Positions 17,266 to 25,053 of a stretch of DNA of 64,000 bases are shown in pieces. The stretch comes from PoT sp049331405. GTDB taxonomy: Bacteria > Planctomycetota > Planctomycetia > Isosphaerales > Isosphaeraceae. The first letter of the stretch is position 1. Each line of letters starts with the position of its first letter. The notes below the pieces were generated by a model that did not search any database, was not told where the DNA came from, and worked only from the letters and a program-made list of their open reading frames with translations. The translations under genes and the position numbers were made by a program. The stretch lies in the NCBI RefSeq assembly GCF_049331405.1, contig NZ_CP186274.1:2542001-2606000 (forward strand). The letters run 5' to 3'.

Positions 17266-18099
17266 TCAGACCGCGACTTCACCTCGAATACTCGGGTGAT
17301 ATCGATAATCCAGGAGCTCTATGTGGGCGCGCTCGACGTTTCGAAGGTCGGTCAGAGCGTCGGAGATCTTGAGCTGCGGCAACGGATAGGGCTCGCGCGT
17401 CAGTTGCTCGTCGACCTGCTCGAGGTGGTTCGTATAAATGTGGACGTCGCCAAACGTGTGGATGAAATCCCCGACACCCAGCCCCGTGACGTGCGCCACG
17501 AGATGGGTCAGAAGCGCATAGCTGGCGATGTTGAAGGGGACGCCGAGCAGGAGGTCGGCGGATCGCTGGTAGAGCTGGCAGGAGAGGCGATCCTGCGTGA
17601 CCGAGAACTGGAAGAGCAGATGGCAGGGGGGCAACGCCATCTTAGGCAGGTCGACCGGGTTCCAGGCCGAGACGATCAGGCGGCGGCCGACCGAGGCGGT
17701 CGGGTCGCGCTTGACGGCCTCGATCCCCTCCACAAGGCGGGCGATCTGGTCGATGGTCTCGCCGTTGGGGGCCTCCCACGATCGCCACTGCTTGCCATAG
17801 ACGGGGCCGAGTTCTCCCGCCTCGTCGGCCCATTCATCCCAGATCGTCACCTTGTTCTCGCGGAGGTAGGCGATGTTCGTCTCCCCTCGCAGGAACCAGA
17901 TGAGTTCGTGGATCAGCGGATTGATCGCCAGGCGCTTGGTGGTGACGGCCGGGAACCCTTCGGAGAGGTCGAAGCGCATCTGGTAGCCGAAGAGGCTGAG
18001 CGCATCGACCTTTTCGCCCGTGGAGCGCAAGACGGCGCGGGTCGGTTTCCTCAGGCCCGTTGTGCGGACGTGTCGCAGGAGGTCGAGGTACTGCCGCAT
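17266..18099 (-). CDS. thyA: thymidylate synthase (ThyA type)
   Basis: Methylates dUMP to dTMP using methylene-tetrahydrofolate. The 277-residue product shows the catalytic Cys159 in LPPCH, the QRSADLLLGVPFN substrate segment and the HIYTNHLEQV segment. It is slightly longer than E. coli ThyA (264). GAGGG lies just upstream of the ATG at 18099. First gene of thyA-folA-helicase on the minus strand, a common functional pairing. The presence of the ThyA/FolA pair means the flavin-dependent ThyX route is not needed. Confidence 0.97.
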   Translation of the reverse strand: MRQYLDLLRHVRTTGLRKPTRAVLRSTGEKVDALSLFGYQMRFDLSEGFPAVTTKRLAINPLIHELIWFLRGETNIAYLRENKVTIWDEWADEAGELGPVYGKQWRSWEAPNGETIDQIARLVEGIEAVKRDPTASVGRRLIVSAWNPVDLPKMALPPCHLLFQFSVTQDRLSCQLYQRSADLLLGVPFNIASYALLTHLVAHVTGLGVGDFIHTFGDVHIYTNHLEQVDEQLTREPYPLPQLKISDALTDLRNVERAHIELLDYRYHPSIRGEVAV

Positions 18100-18803
18100 G
18101 CCACCACCCTCGGGAAATCTGAGGCGACCCGGAATCGGATGTCCGGGCCCGACCGCGGATTCCGGATCCTCTTAATGACGGTCGTCTGATGCAAGGTCAT
18201 CTGCTGGTCGCCGGATCACCGACCGCAATGATCCTTGGACGAAGTAGTTCGGTCGCCGGGGTTGGGCGGCTGAATCGGATTCGAGGCCATCCTCAACGAC
18301 CTGGCCGGGTCGAGCACTTTACGACGACTATTCCATGATGAGCCCTTGAGATTTTACTCGAATTAACAAGGGTCGCAGTAGCAACGTCAGGTCGTGTGGG
18401 GGCGGAACCCTCGCCCGGGATTCTTCATAGATCGAAGGGACGTCCGATCATAAATCGTTTGAATGTTCCAAGACCTAGAAATTTGGGCTTCGGCATGGAC
18501 GGCAGCGAGGCGCCTGGTTAAGTTGAAAGAAGTTGGGGTCCTCTCCAGTGCTCGCCCTGACCAGCTCTTCCGTGCCGCGGGGTTTCGCCGATGGCGAAAC
18601 GATGCACCGCCGGTTTCTCTCCCTGCTGAGCTTTTGGCGATCGACGGGACGGCTGGTCCAAGTGGTATCCCCTTGCCTCGATGATCGCGGGCCCTCGGGC
18701 TTGGCGAACGGCTATTCGTGAGCCCCTACCGAGACGCGACTCGTGCTCTGGCACGTTTCCTGCCGTCGTCGTGAGCCCTTTCCCTCTCGCCGAGCAACTT
18801 CCC
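18100..18803. other. 704-bp divergent intergenic region between thyA and rho
   Basis: No convincing gene. It must hold the thyA promoter (minus) and the rho promoter and leader (plus), but no clean -35/-10 pair was found. One 8-bp perfect hairpin (18582-18589 with 18593-18600) lies in the probable rho leader. Long rho leaders are autoregulated in other bacteria; that role here is inference. Confidence 0.6.
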
Positions 18804-19931
18804 ATGAGTACGGCCGACCTGAGCTGTTCGGGTGTTCTGGAGATCCATCCCAGAGGGCATGGTTATCTCCGCAGCCTCGCGCGGAATTTTAAGGCAATGA
18901 CCGGGGACGCCCAGGTGCGGGCCGACCTCCTGTCCAAGTTCCGCCTGCGCCCCGGCGTCCACCTCGAAGGCCTGGCCCAGCCGGCCGGGAGGGGAGAAGG
19001 CCCTCGGCTCGTCGAGATCGTCTCCATCGAGGGGAGGCCCCCGGAGGAGTACCTGGGGCTCGGCAGCTTCGACGACCTCACCGCCATCGACCCGCACGAC
19101 CGGATCCGGCTCGAGGTCGGCCCCGAGCCCATCAGCATGCGCGTCATGGACCTCCTCACCCCCATCGGCAAAGGTCAGCGCGGGCTGATCGTCGCGCCCC
19201 CTCGCAGCGGCAAGACGATCATCCTCCAGCAGCTCGCCGCCTCGATCGCCCAGAACCACCCCGAGATCACGCTCTTCGTCCTCCTCGTGGATGAACGCCC
19301 CGAGGAGGTCACCGACATGCGCCGGAGCGTGAAGGGGGAGGTCATCGCCTCGTCCTCCGACCACGCCCCGGAAGAGCACATCCGCCTGGCCCAGCTCACG
19401 GTCGATCGCGCCAAGCGGATCGCCGAGACGGGCGGCCAGGTCCTGATCCTCATGGATAGCTTGACCCGACTTGCGCGTGCCTACAACAAGGGCTCCAACT
19501 CGGGCCGGACGATGTCGGGCGGCATGGACATCAAGGCCATGGACGTCCCCAAGCGACTCTTCGGCGCGGCCCGCACGTTCGACGAGGGGGGGTCGCTCAC
19601 CGTCATTGCCACCGCGCTGGTGGAGACGGGGAGCCGGATGGACGAGCTGATCTTCCAGGAGTTCAAGGGGACGGGCAACATGGAGGTCGTGCTCGACCGA
19701 CGCCTCGCCGAGCGCCGGACCTGGCCGGCCATCGACATCCAGCAGTCGGGGACCCGCAAGGAAGAACGCCTGCTCGACCCCGAGACATTTTCACGCGTCA
19801 CCCTCCTGCGACGCACCCTCTCAAGCATGAAGCCGCAGGAGGCGATGGAGTCATTGATCAAGCAGCTCGGCAAATGCTCAAGCAATCGAGAGTTCCTGGA
19901 GAAGATCGGCCAGTTCCAGAAGGACCACTGA
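18804..19931 (+). CDS. rho: transcription termination factor Rho (short form)
   Basis: Hexameric RNA-dependent ATPase that ends transcription. 375 residues against about 419 in E. coli: the small helical Rho_N domain is missing, and the protein begins almost directly with the cold-shock-like RNA-binding domain (GVLEIHPRGHGYLRS at residue 9). Walker A is APPRSGKT, followed by LLVDERPEEVTDM (Walker B region), DSLTRLARAYN and the R-loop region near GNMEVVLDRRLAERR. The ATG at 18804 fits; the open frame back to 18681 has no Rho-like sequence. Confidence 0.94.
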   Translation: MSTADLSCSGVLEIHPRGHGYLRSLARNFKAMTGDAQVRADLLSKFRLRPGVHLEGLAQPAGRGEGPRLVEIVSIEGRPPEEYLGLGSFDDLTAIDPHDRIRLEVGPEPISMRVMDLLTPIGKGQRGLIVAPPRSGKTIILQQLAASIAQNHPEITLFVLLVDERPEEVTDMRRSVKGEVIASSSDHAPEEHIRLAQLTVDRAKRIAETGGQVLILMDSLTRLARAYNKGSNSGRTMSGGMDIKAMDVPKRLFGAARTFDEGGSLTVIATALVETGSRMDELIFQEFKGTGNMEVVLDRRLAERRTWPAIDIQQSGTRKEERLLDPETFSRVTLLRRTLSSMKPQEAMESLIKQLGKCSSNREFLEKIGQFQKDH

Positions 19932-19951
19932 GCCACGATCTCAACCCGGGC

Positions 19952-20578
19952 TCAATCGAACGTCCGAATCTTGAGGTTGCGGAACCGGATCGGGCTCCCC
20001 TCGGATTGCCAGCCGAGGTGGCCGCGGTCGGGGACGGCTCCTTCCCCGCGGCTGACCTCGGTCCCATTGATCGAGCAGGTGATCTTGCCGTCGCGGCAGG
20101 CGACGACCTGCCGGTTCCATTCCCCCACGGGCTTCGCGGCCTTCCTGCGGGCCGCCGGATCGTCCTGGACCTCGAGCCTGGCCCCGTGGATCGCGAAGAG
20201 GTGCCCCGCGTCCGGGTGGAAGAGTTGGGCTTCGATCGACTTCGGCCAGATCTTGTGCGGGGCCTCGGCGTGGATCAAGAGGCCGCTGTTGCCGTGGAAG
20301 GCCGCATCGCTCGCCAGGCCCTCGGGCCGGTCATAACGCCATTCAAACTCCAGCATATAGTTGTGATAGGATTTTTTGGTGGCGAAGTATCCGTGGGGCC
20401 GGCCGGCGAGGGAGACCTCGCCGTTTCGGATCTTAACGTCCTCGGGGGCAAGGCCCACCAGTTCGAACTGGCGAGGGTCGTCCCCGTCGAGGATCGACCG
20501 GGGCCCGTCGCCGGACGCCAACGCGAGGAGGCCCAGGGAAAATCCAAGCGTCACGCAGAGTCGGCGTCGAGCGTACAT
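19952..20578 (-). CDS. exported DUF1080 (3-keto-disaccharide hydrolase-like) protein
   Basis: 208 residues with an N-terminal signal peptide (RRRLCVTLGFSLGLLALASG) and one concanavalin-like DUF1080 domain: FATKKSYHNYMLEFEWRY, NSGLLIHAE, IEAQL and a C-terminal HLGWQSEGSPIRFRNLKIR. The family is greatly expanded in planctomycetes and linked to sugar binding or 3-keto-glycoside hydrolysis. It ends 20 bp from the convergent rho stop. The substrate is not predictable from sequence. Confidence 0.88.
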   Translation of the reverse strand: MYARRRLCVTLGFSLGLLALASGDGPRSILDGDDPRQFELVGLAPEDVKIRNGEVSLAGRPHGYFATKKSYHNYMLEFEWRYDRPEGLASDAAFHGNSGLLIHAEAPHKIWPKSIEAQLFHPDAGHLFAIHGARLEVQDDPAARRKAAKPVGEWNRQVVACRDGKITCSINGTEVSRGEGAVPDRGHLGWQSEGSPIRFRNLKIRTFD

Positions 20579-20774
20579 TCGGAAGGCCCTCGTTAAATAT
20601 CTTGAAGAAAGAATGTCGCCTTCCCGGGTCCTTTGGCGATCGAAAATTGAGAGAGTCGTCGGGGATTCGCCTCACTCTAGCGGACACTAACCCTCAGAAC
20701 GAGACGTCGGTTCCTGACTCGTGTGCGCCCTCGAGGCCGCAAGAGCTCTGGCCGCCCACGCCGGGCCCGGCGAG

Positions 20775-20804
20775 TTGGCGGGGGGATGACGGGTCCGGTA
20801 AGAT
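20775..20804 (+). promoter_or_regulatory. candidate promoter of the SUMF1-domain gene
   Basis: TTGGCG at 20775-20780 and TAAGAT at 20799-20804 with an 18-bp spacer, about 70 bp before the ATG at 20876. GC-rich spacer; moderate match. Confidence 0.4.
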
Positions 20805-20875
20805 AGAGTGAGGCCGGAACGATCGATGTAGGTTTCGCCAGCCATAGGGAACGGCCGTCGCTCGGGAGAGTTTGC

Positions 20876-22834
20876 ATGTCTGAGCCCCTCGATCCTCGAC
20901 GACCCATGAAGACCGGCAACGTCGGCGATGAGGACATTTACGACCTCGCCGATTCCGAAACCGATTCCGATTTCGACGAGGTCTCTTCGGGTTCCGAGCC
21001 CTCCCCTCTCGACGTGGAAACCGCGCTCGATCGGACCTCCCAGCCGAAGCCCGCATCCGGCCCCGCCGCCCCCTTGCCTCGCCTCTGGAAAGCCGAATCC
21101 GAGGAACCCGAGGAGCCTGCCTCGCGATCGCAGAAGGGGGCCGCATCGGGGACGGGCACGCCGAGCAAGACGAGCGGCGGCGAGTCCCGGCCTCGCGAGA
21201 AGGCGAAGTCGACGACCCCGGCGGGGGGCATCGAGCGTTCGGGGACGGTCAAGCGGCAGGGCGAGAAGGCCTCGGCCCCTAAGGCCGAGAAGTCGCGCCG
21301 ACGCTCGAGCGACGAGAAGGCGGGGAAGGAAGGGAGCTCGGGAGTCCTGCTGGAAGAGACGCCCAACCTCGACACCTACGCCGCCCGGAAAACCGCCCGC
21401 GTCATCTTCGGCGTTGTGGGCCTCGGCGTGATCGCCCTCGTCGGGTTCGTGGTCGTCCGCAGCTTCATCCCGAGCGGCACCCCCGCGGACAACCCGCCGA
21501 CGACGGAAACGGCCGCCGCCCCGCCGCCCAACGCCGCGGCCGGCCAGGAGCGCGAGGCCGAGGCCCGCGTGATGTACGGCAGGGCCGAGTCGCTCGCCAA
21601 GAACGAGAAGATCGAGCTGGCGATGGAGACCTTGACGAAGGTCACGAAGAACTATTCGGGGACCAAGGCCGCTCGCGACGCGCAGGAGGCCCTCGACAGG
21701 CCCAAGAAAAACCTCCCGCTCTTCCTCGAAGGCCCCGCGGTCCTCGCCAGCAAGGCCGAGGCTAAGGCGAAAGCCACGTCCGAAACCCCGGCCCCCGCGC
21801 CGGCCCCAGCACCTGTTGCCACCGCAACCCCGACGACCGTAGCGACCACCGCAACGCCGACGAATCCGGTCGCGCCCCGGGTCGACCCGGCGATGCCCGC
21901 ACAATCGGCGGTTCCTTCGGCCACGGTCGTCTCGCCGGGCGCAGCGACTCCCGAACCTTCCGTCGGGCTCCCCTTGCCCAAGGGGTTCCGGTCGAAGCCA
22001 GGCACCCAGGTCGATCCCTCCGGCTGGCCGATCGAGATCGTTGGCGATCGCGACGACTCCACGATGCTGCTCATCCCCGGCACCAGCTTCGTCATGGGGC
22101 GGGACGAAGGGGAGACGAACGAGCGCCCCGCGCATCCGGTCAAGGTCTCGACCTTCTACATCGACCAGCACGAGGTGACGGTCCGCCAGTTCGAGCACTT
22201 CCAGAAGCTCGCCGGCCGTCGAGCCGAACGCGACAGCGCACTCGCTCGCGAGTCCGGCCTGCCCGCCGCTGCGGACGACGCCCCCGTGGTCATGGTGAGC
22301 GCCAAGGACGCCCGGGATTACGCCGGCTGGGCGCACAAGAAGTTGCCCACCGAAGCCCAATGGGAATTAGCCGCCCGAGGCCCGGAGAGCCGGATCTATC
22401 CCTGGGGTCTCGCGCCCCCGGACTGGGGTAAGAATCGGGAGGCGCGCAAGATCACCCCGGTGATGTCGTACAACTCCGACGTCTCCCCTTACGGCGTCTA
22501 CGACATGGCGGGCAACGCCGCGGAGTGGACCAAGGACTGGTACGACCCCCGGTTCTACCAGCTCGTGAAGGGGCGGCCTCAGGACGATCCCGCGGGACCG
22601 TCGAAGATGCCCGCCTCGCAGGAGTTGGTCGTCAAGGGGGGTTCCAAGAACTGGTTCAGCTCGAGCCGGGAAGGCCTGCGTCACGACAAGCGGATGAAGT
22701 TCATGGGCTTCCGCTGCGTCCTGGCCGTCGAGGGCCCCGATAGCGCCTTCGAGGCCGAGAAGCCCAAGGTACCTGCCGCGGCTCCCTTCGAGGGTGGCGG
22801 CAACGGCTTGCCCGCGGGCGCCCCGCCGTTCTGA
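20876..22834 (+). CDS. membrane-anchored SUMF1/formylglycine-generating-enzyme-like protein
   Basis: 652 residues. Residues 1-165 are a cytosolic, charged, low-complexity region rich in Ser, Pro, Glu and Lys. One membrane helix lies at about 170-195 (VIFGVVGLGVIALVGFVVV). A short TPR-like helical stretch (ARVMYGRAESLAKNEKIELA) and an Ala/Pro/Thr-rich linker follow. The C-terminal 260 residues form an FGE-sulfatase domain: LLIPGTSFVMGRDEGETNERP, DQHEVTVRQF, LPTEAQWELAARG and YDMAGNAAEWTKDW. No Cys pair typical of true sulfatase activators was seen, so a structural or binding role is as likely as catalysis. CGGGAGAG lies just before the ATG. Confidence 0.87.
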   Translation: MSEPLDPRRPMKTGNVGDEDIYDLADSETDSDFDEVSSGSEPSPLDVETALDRTSQPKPASGPAAPLPRLWKAESEEPEEPASRSQKGAASGTGTPSKTSGGESRPREKAKSTTPAGGIERSGTVKRQGEKASAPKAEKSRRRSSDEKAGKEGSSGVLLEETPNLDTYAARKTARVIFGVVGLGVIALVGFVVVRSFIPSGTPADNPPTTETAAAPPPNAAAGQEREAEARVMYGRAESLAKNEKIELAMETLTKVTKNYSGTKAARDAQEALDRPKKNLPLFLEGPAVLASKAEAKAKATSETPAPAPAPAPVATATPTTVATTATPTNPVAPRVDPAMPAQSAVPSATVVSPGAATPEPSVGLPLPKGFRSKPGTQVDPSGWPIEIVGDRDDSTMLLIPGTSFVMGRDEGETNERPAHPVKVSTFYIDQHEVTVRQFEHFQKLAGRRAERDSALARESGLPAAADDAPVVMVSAKDARDYAGWAHKKLPTEAQWELAARGPESRIYPWGLAPPDWGKNREARKITPVMSYNSDVSPYGVYDMAGNAAEWTKDWYDPRFYQLVKGRPQDDPAGPSKMPASQELVVKGGSKNWFSSSREGLRHDKRMKFMGFRCVLAVEGPDSAFEAEKPKVPAAAPFEGGGNGLPAGAPPF

Positions 22835-22861
22835 TCCCTGCGGCTGGCTCATCAACAAGGA

Positions 22862-22887
22862 GCACTTCGGCGCATTTGCCGGAGTGC
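22862..22887 (+). terminator. hairpin after the SUMF1-domain gene
   Basis: A 10-bp stem with one G-U pair (22862-22871 with 22878-22887) and a 6-base loop, followed by CCCCTTTCTCC. A plausible intrinsic terminator 28 bp after the stop. Confidence 0.5.
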
Positions 22888-22996
22888 CCCTTTCTCCGAC
22901 GCGACATCCGTGGCAATCTCCATCTAATGGAGTCGGGATCAATCACTCCCGACCGGCCGGACGGATGCCCACGCACGTCGAGACGGAGTGAGACGC

Positions 22997-24163
22997 ATGA
23001 AGGCCCGGCGGATCGCCTTGCTCATACTGGTCGCCTCGTCCTGCCAAGTCGCTCGCGCCGAGGATGCGACGTTCTCCCGGGGTTTGCCGCGAGGGGCGGG
23101 GGACTTCCCGATCGCCGTCTGGCTTCAAGACACGAAGAACGCCGGGAAGTACAGCGGCCTCGGGATCAACACCTACGTCGGACTCTGGAAAGGCCCCACC
23201 GAGGCGCAACTCGACGACCTTGACCAAGACGGCATCAAGCTCATCTGCCACCAAAGCGAGCGATCCTTGCGATTCAAGGATCGAGCCACGATCGTCGCCT
23301 GGATGCACGGAGATGAGCCCGACAACGCCCAGACGCTCGGCGAAGGGAAGGGGTACGGCCCTCCGATCCTGCCGGCGAAGATCGTCGAGGGCTACGAGCG
23401 GATCCGCAACGTCGACCCCGACCGCCCGGTGCTGCTCAACCTGGGGCAGGGGGTCGCCTGGGACGGCTGGTACGGGCGGGGCGAAAGGACGAATCATCCC
23501 GAGGACTATCGCGAGTACCTCAAGGGCTGCGACATCGCCTCGTTCGACATCTATCCCGCGAGCCACGAGAAAGAAGAGATCGCCGGGAACCTCTGGTACG
23601 TGCCGCTCGGGGTCGACCGCCTCAAGCAGTGGTCGGACGGTCGCAAGCCCGTCTGGTGCTGCATCGAGACGACCCGCATCGACAATCTGAAACGCAAGCC
23701 GACGCCCCAGCAGGTCCGCTCCGAAGTCTGGATGGCCCTGATCCACGGCGCGAAGGGCATCATCTACTTCTCGCACCAGTTCAAGCCGAGGTTCATCGAG
23801 GCCGGCCTCCTCGCCGACGAGGAGATGGCCCGCGAGGTCAAGGCTGTGAACCGGCAGATCCGCGAACTCGCCCCGATCCTCAACAGCCCGGACGTCGTGC
23901 GCGGGGCCGTCGTGAACTCGACGGCCGAAGGTGTCCCCGTCGACTTCGTGGTCAAGGAGCAAGGGGGCATGCGATACCTCTTCGCCGTCTCCATGAGGGG
24001 CGGCAAGACCTCGGCGACCTTCCAATGGCCCGAGAAAATCGACGGCAAGGTCGAGGTCCTCAGCGACGGCCGGACGATCCCCGTGGTCGGAGGGACGTGG
24101 GAGGATCGGTTCGACGGCTATGAGGTCCACCTCTACAAATTCACGCCGAGCCCGAAGCCCTGA
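22997..24163 (+). CDS. secreted glycosidase-like TIM-barrel protein
   Basis: 388 residues with a signal peptide (RRIALLILVASSCQVARA). The body reads like a barrel glycosidase: FPIAVWLQD, GINTYVGLW, IVAWMHGDEPDNAQ (Asp/Glu pair), SFDIYP, KPVWCCIETT and MALIHGAKGIIYFSHQFKP, then a C-terminal beta domain. The Glu residues in DEPD and IETT are candidate catalytic acids (inference). No family number is assigned. GGAG at 22985-22988 supports the ATG at 22997; a GTG at 22988 is in frame but overlaps that site. Confidence 0.72.
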   Translation: MKARRIALLILVASSCQVARAEDATFSRGLPRGAGDFPIAVWLQDTKNAGKYSGLGINTYVGLWKGPTEAQLDDLDQDGIKLICHQSERSLRFKDRATIVAWMHGDEPDNAQTLGEGKGYGPPILPAKIVEGYERIRNVDPDRPVLLNLGQGVAWDGWYGRGERTNHPEDYREYLKGCDIASFDIYPASHEKEEIAGNLWYVPLGVDRLKQWSDGRKPVWCCIETTRIDNLKRKPTPQQVRSEVWMALIHGAKGIIYFSHQFKPRFIEAGLLADEEMAREVKAVNRQIRELAPILNSPDVVRGAVVNSTAEGVPVDFVVKEQGGMRYLFAVSMRGGKTSATFQWPEKIDGKVEVLSDGRTIPVVGGTWEDRFDGYEVHLYKFTPSPKP

Positions 24164-24230
24164 TTTGAGGAACCCCCGGCCGGAGGCCGACGATAGTGCG
24201 GTTGGAGATCACTTTCGTCGGGGTTGAGTC

Positions 24231-24926
24231 ATGGACGAGATGATTTTTGCACCAGGCCCGAGCCCGAATACGGTGAGGGCCTCGGATGGCTCGGTGCGGA
24301 CCGTACCCGAAGGCTGGATCCTGCTCCCGCCCGGCGACGCGGGGCTGACCCGCCGGGTCAAGGCGGCGGGAGAGTTCTGGGTCGTCCAGGAGAAGAAGGG
24401 GCGCAGGGCCTTCTCCAGGGGGCTCTGGGCTCCCGAGGCGACGATCGAACGGATCCGCGCCGACCTCGACTCCGAGCGCTCGACCGAGTCCTACGCGAAG
24501 AAGAAGGCCGCCGACGCCCGCCGACGCGACGAGGCCCAGGGACAATACGTCGAAGACTTCCTCGGCGCCGTCGTGCAGTTCCTCGCCTTCCACCCGCTCC
24601 ACGCCGAGGTCGCCGACAGGCTAGCAAAAGCGGTCACCGAGCATGCGACGCCCGTCGGCAGCGGCACCGTCGCCCGCACGAAGCGGATCCCGATCGAGCA
24701 GCGGGCTGAGGCCGCCGTCATCGCCTGGATGCGACACCAGACGACCGGCTATGACAACATGGTGATCCCTCGGGTCAAAGGCAAGCGCCGCGAGGTCCGC
24801 CGGATGCTGGCGAAGCGGTCCCAGGAACTGCTCCAGCGCTATCGACGCGGCGAGCAACCCTCGGAGGCCTGCCCCCTGATGGCGGCCCTGCAGGAACAGG
24901 TTTCGCAAAAACGCTTGCTGGCATGA
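24231..24926 (+). CDS. DUF2293 domain protein
   Basis: 231 residues, cytosolic, no signal. The N-terminal half is a small domain with PPGDAGLTRRVKAAGEFW, then a charged helical stretch. The C-terminal half matches DUF2293 as I recall it: RAEAAVIAWMRHQTTGYDNM followed by RREVRRMLAKRSQELL. The family is basic and suspected to act on nucleic acid, but has no proven role. It starts 67 bp after the glycosidase-like gene. Confidence 0.7.
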   Translation: MDEMIFAPGPSPNTVRASDGSVRTVPEGWILLPPGDAGLTRRVKAAGEFWVVQEKKGRRAFSRGLWAPEATIERIRADLDSERSTESYAKKKAADARRRDEAQGQYVEDFLGAVVQFLAFHPLHAEVADRLAKAVTEHATPVGSGTVARTKRIPIEQRAEAAVIAWMRHQTTGYDNMVIPRVKGKRREVRRMLAKRSQELLQRYRRGEQPSEACPLMAALQEQVSQKRLLA

Positions 24927-25053
24927 GCGTGTCTTCGCTTTTCACACAAATTCACATCTTCGACGCAATGAGTTGGGCCTCGGGCGATGTCCCCCGCGAT
25001 GCAGGAGGATTCGTCCGAGGCCCCTGGATTTTCACGAACCGATCAACCGAACC

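Noticed and set aside
18518..18805. A 95-codon minus-strand frame before rho
   Set aside because: Composition and lack of start signals argue against a gene; it overlaps the rho leader.
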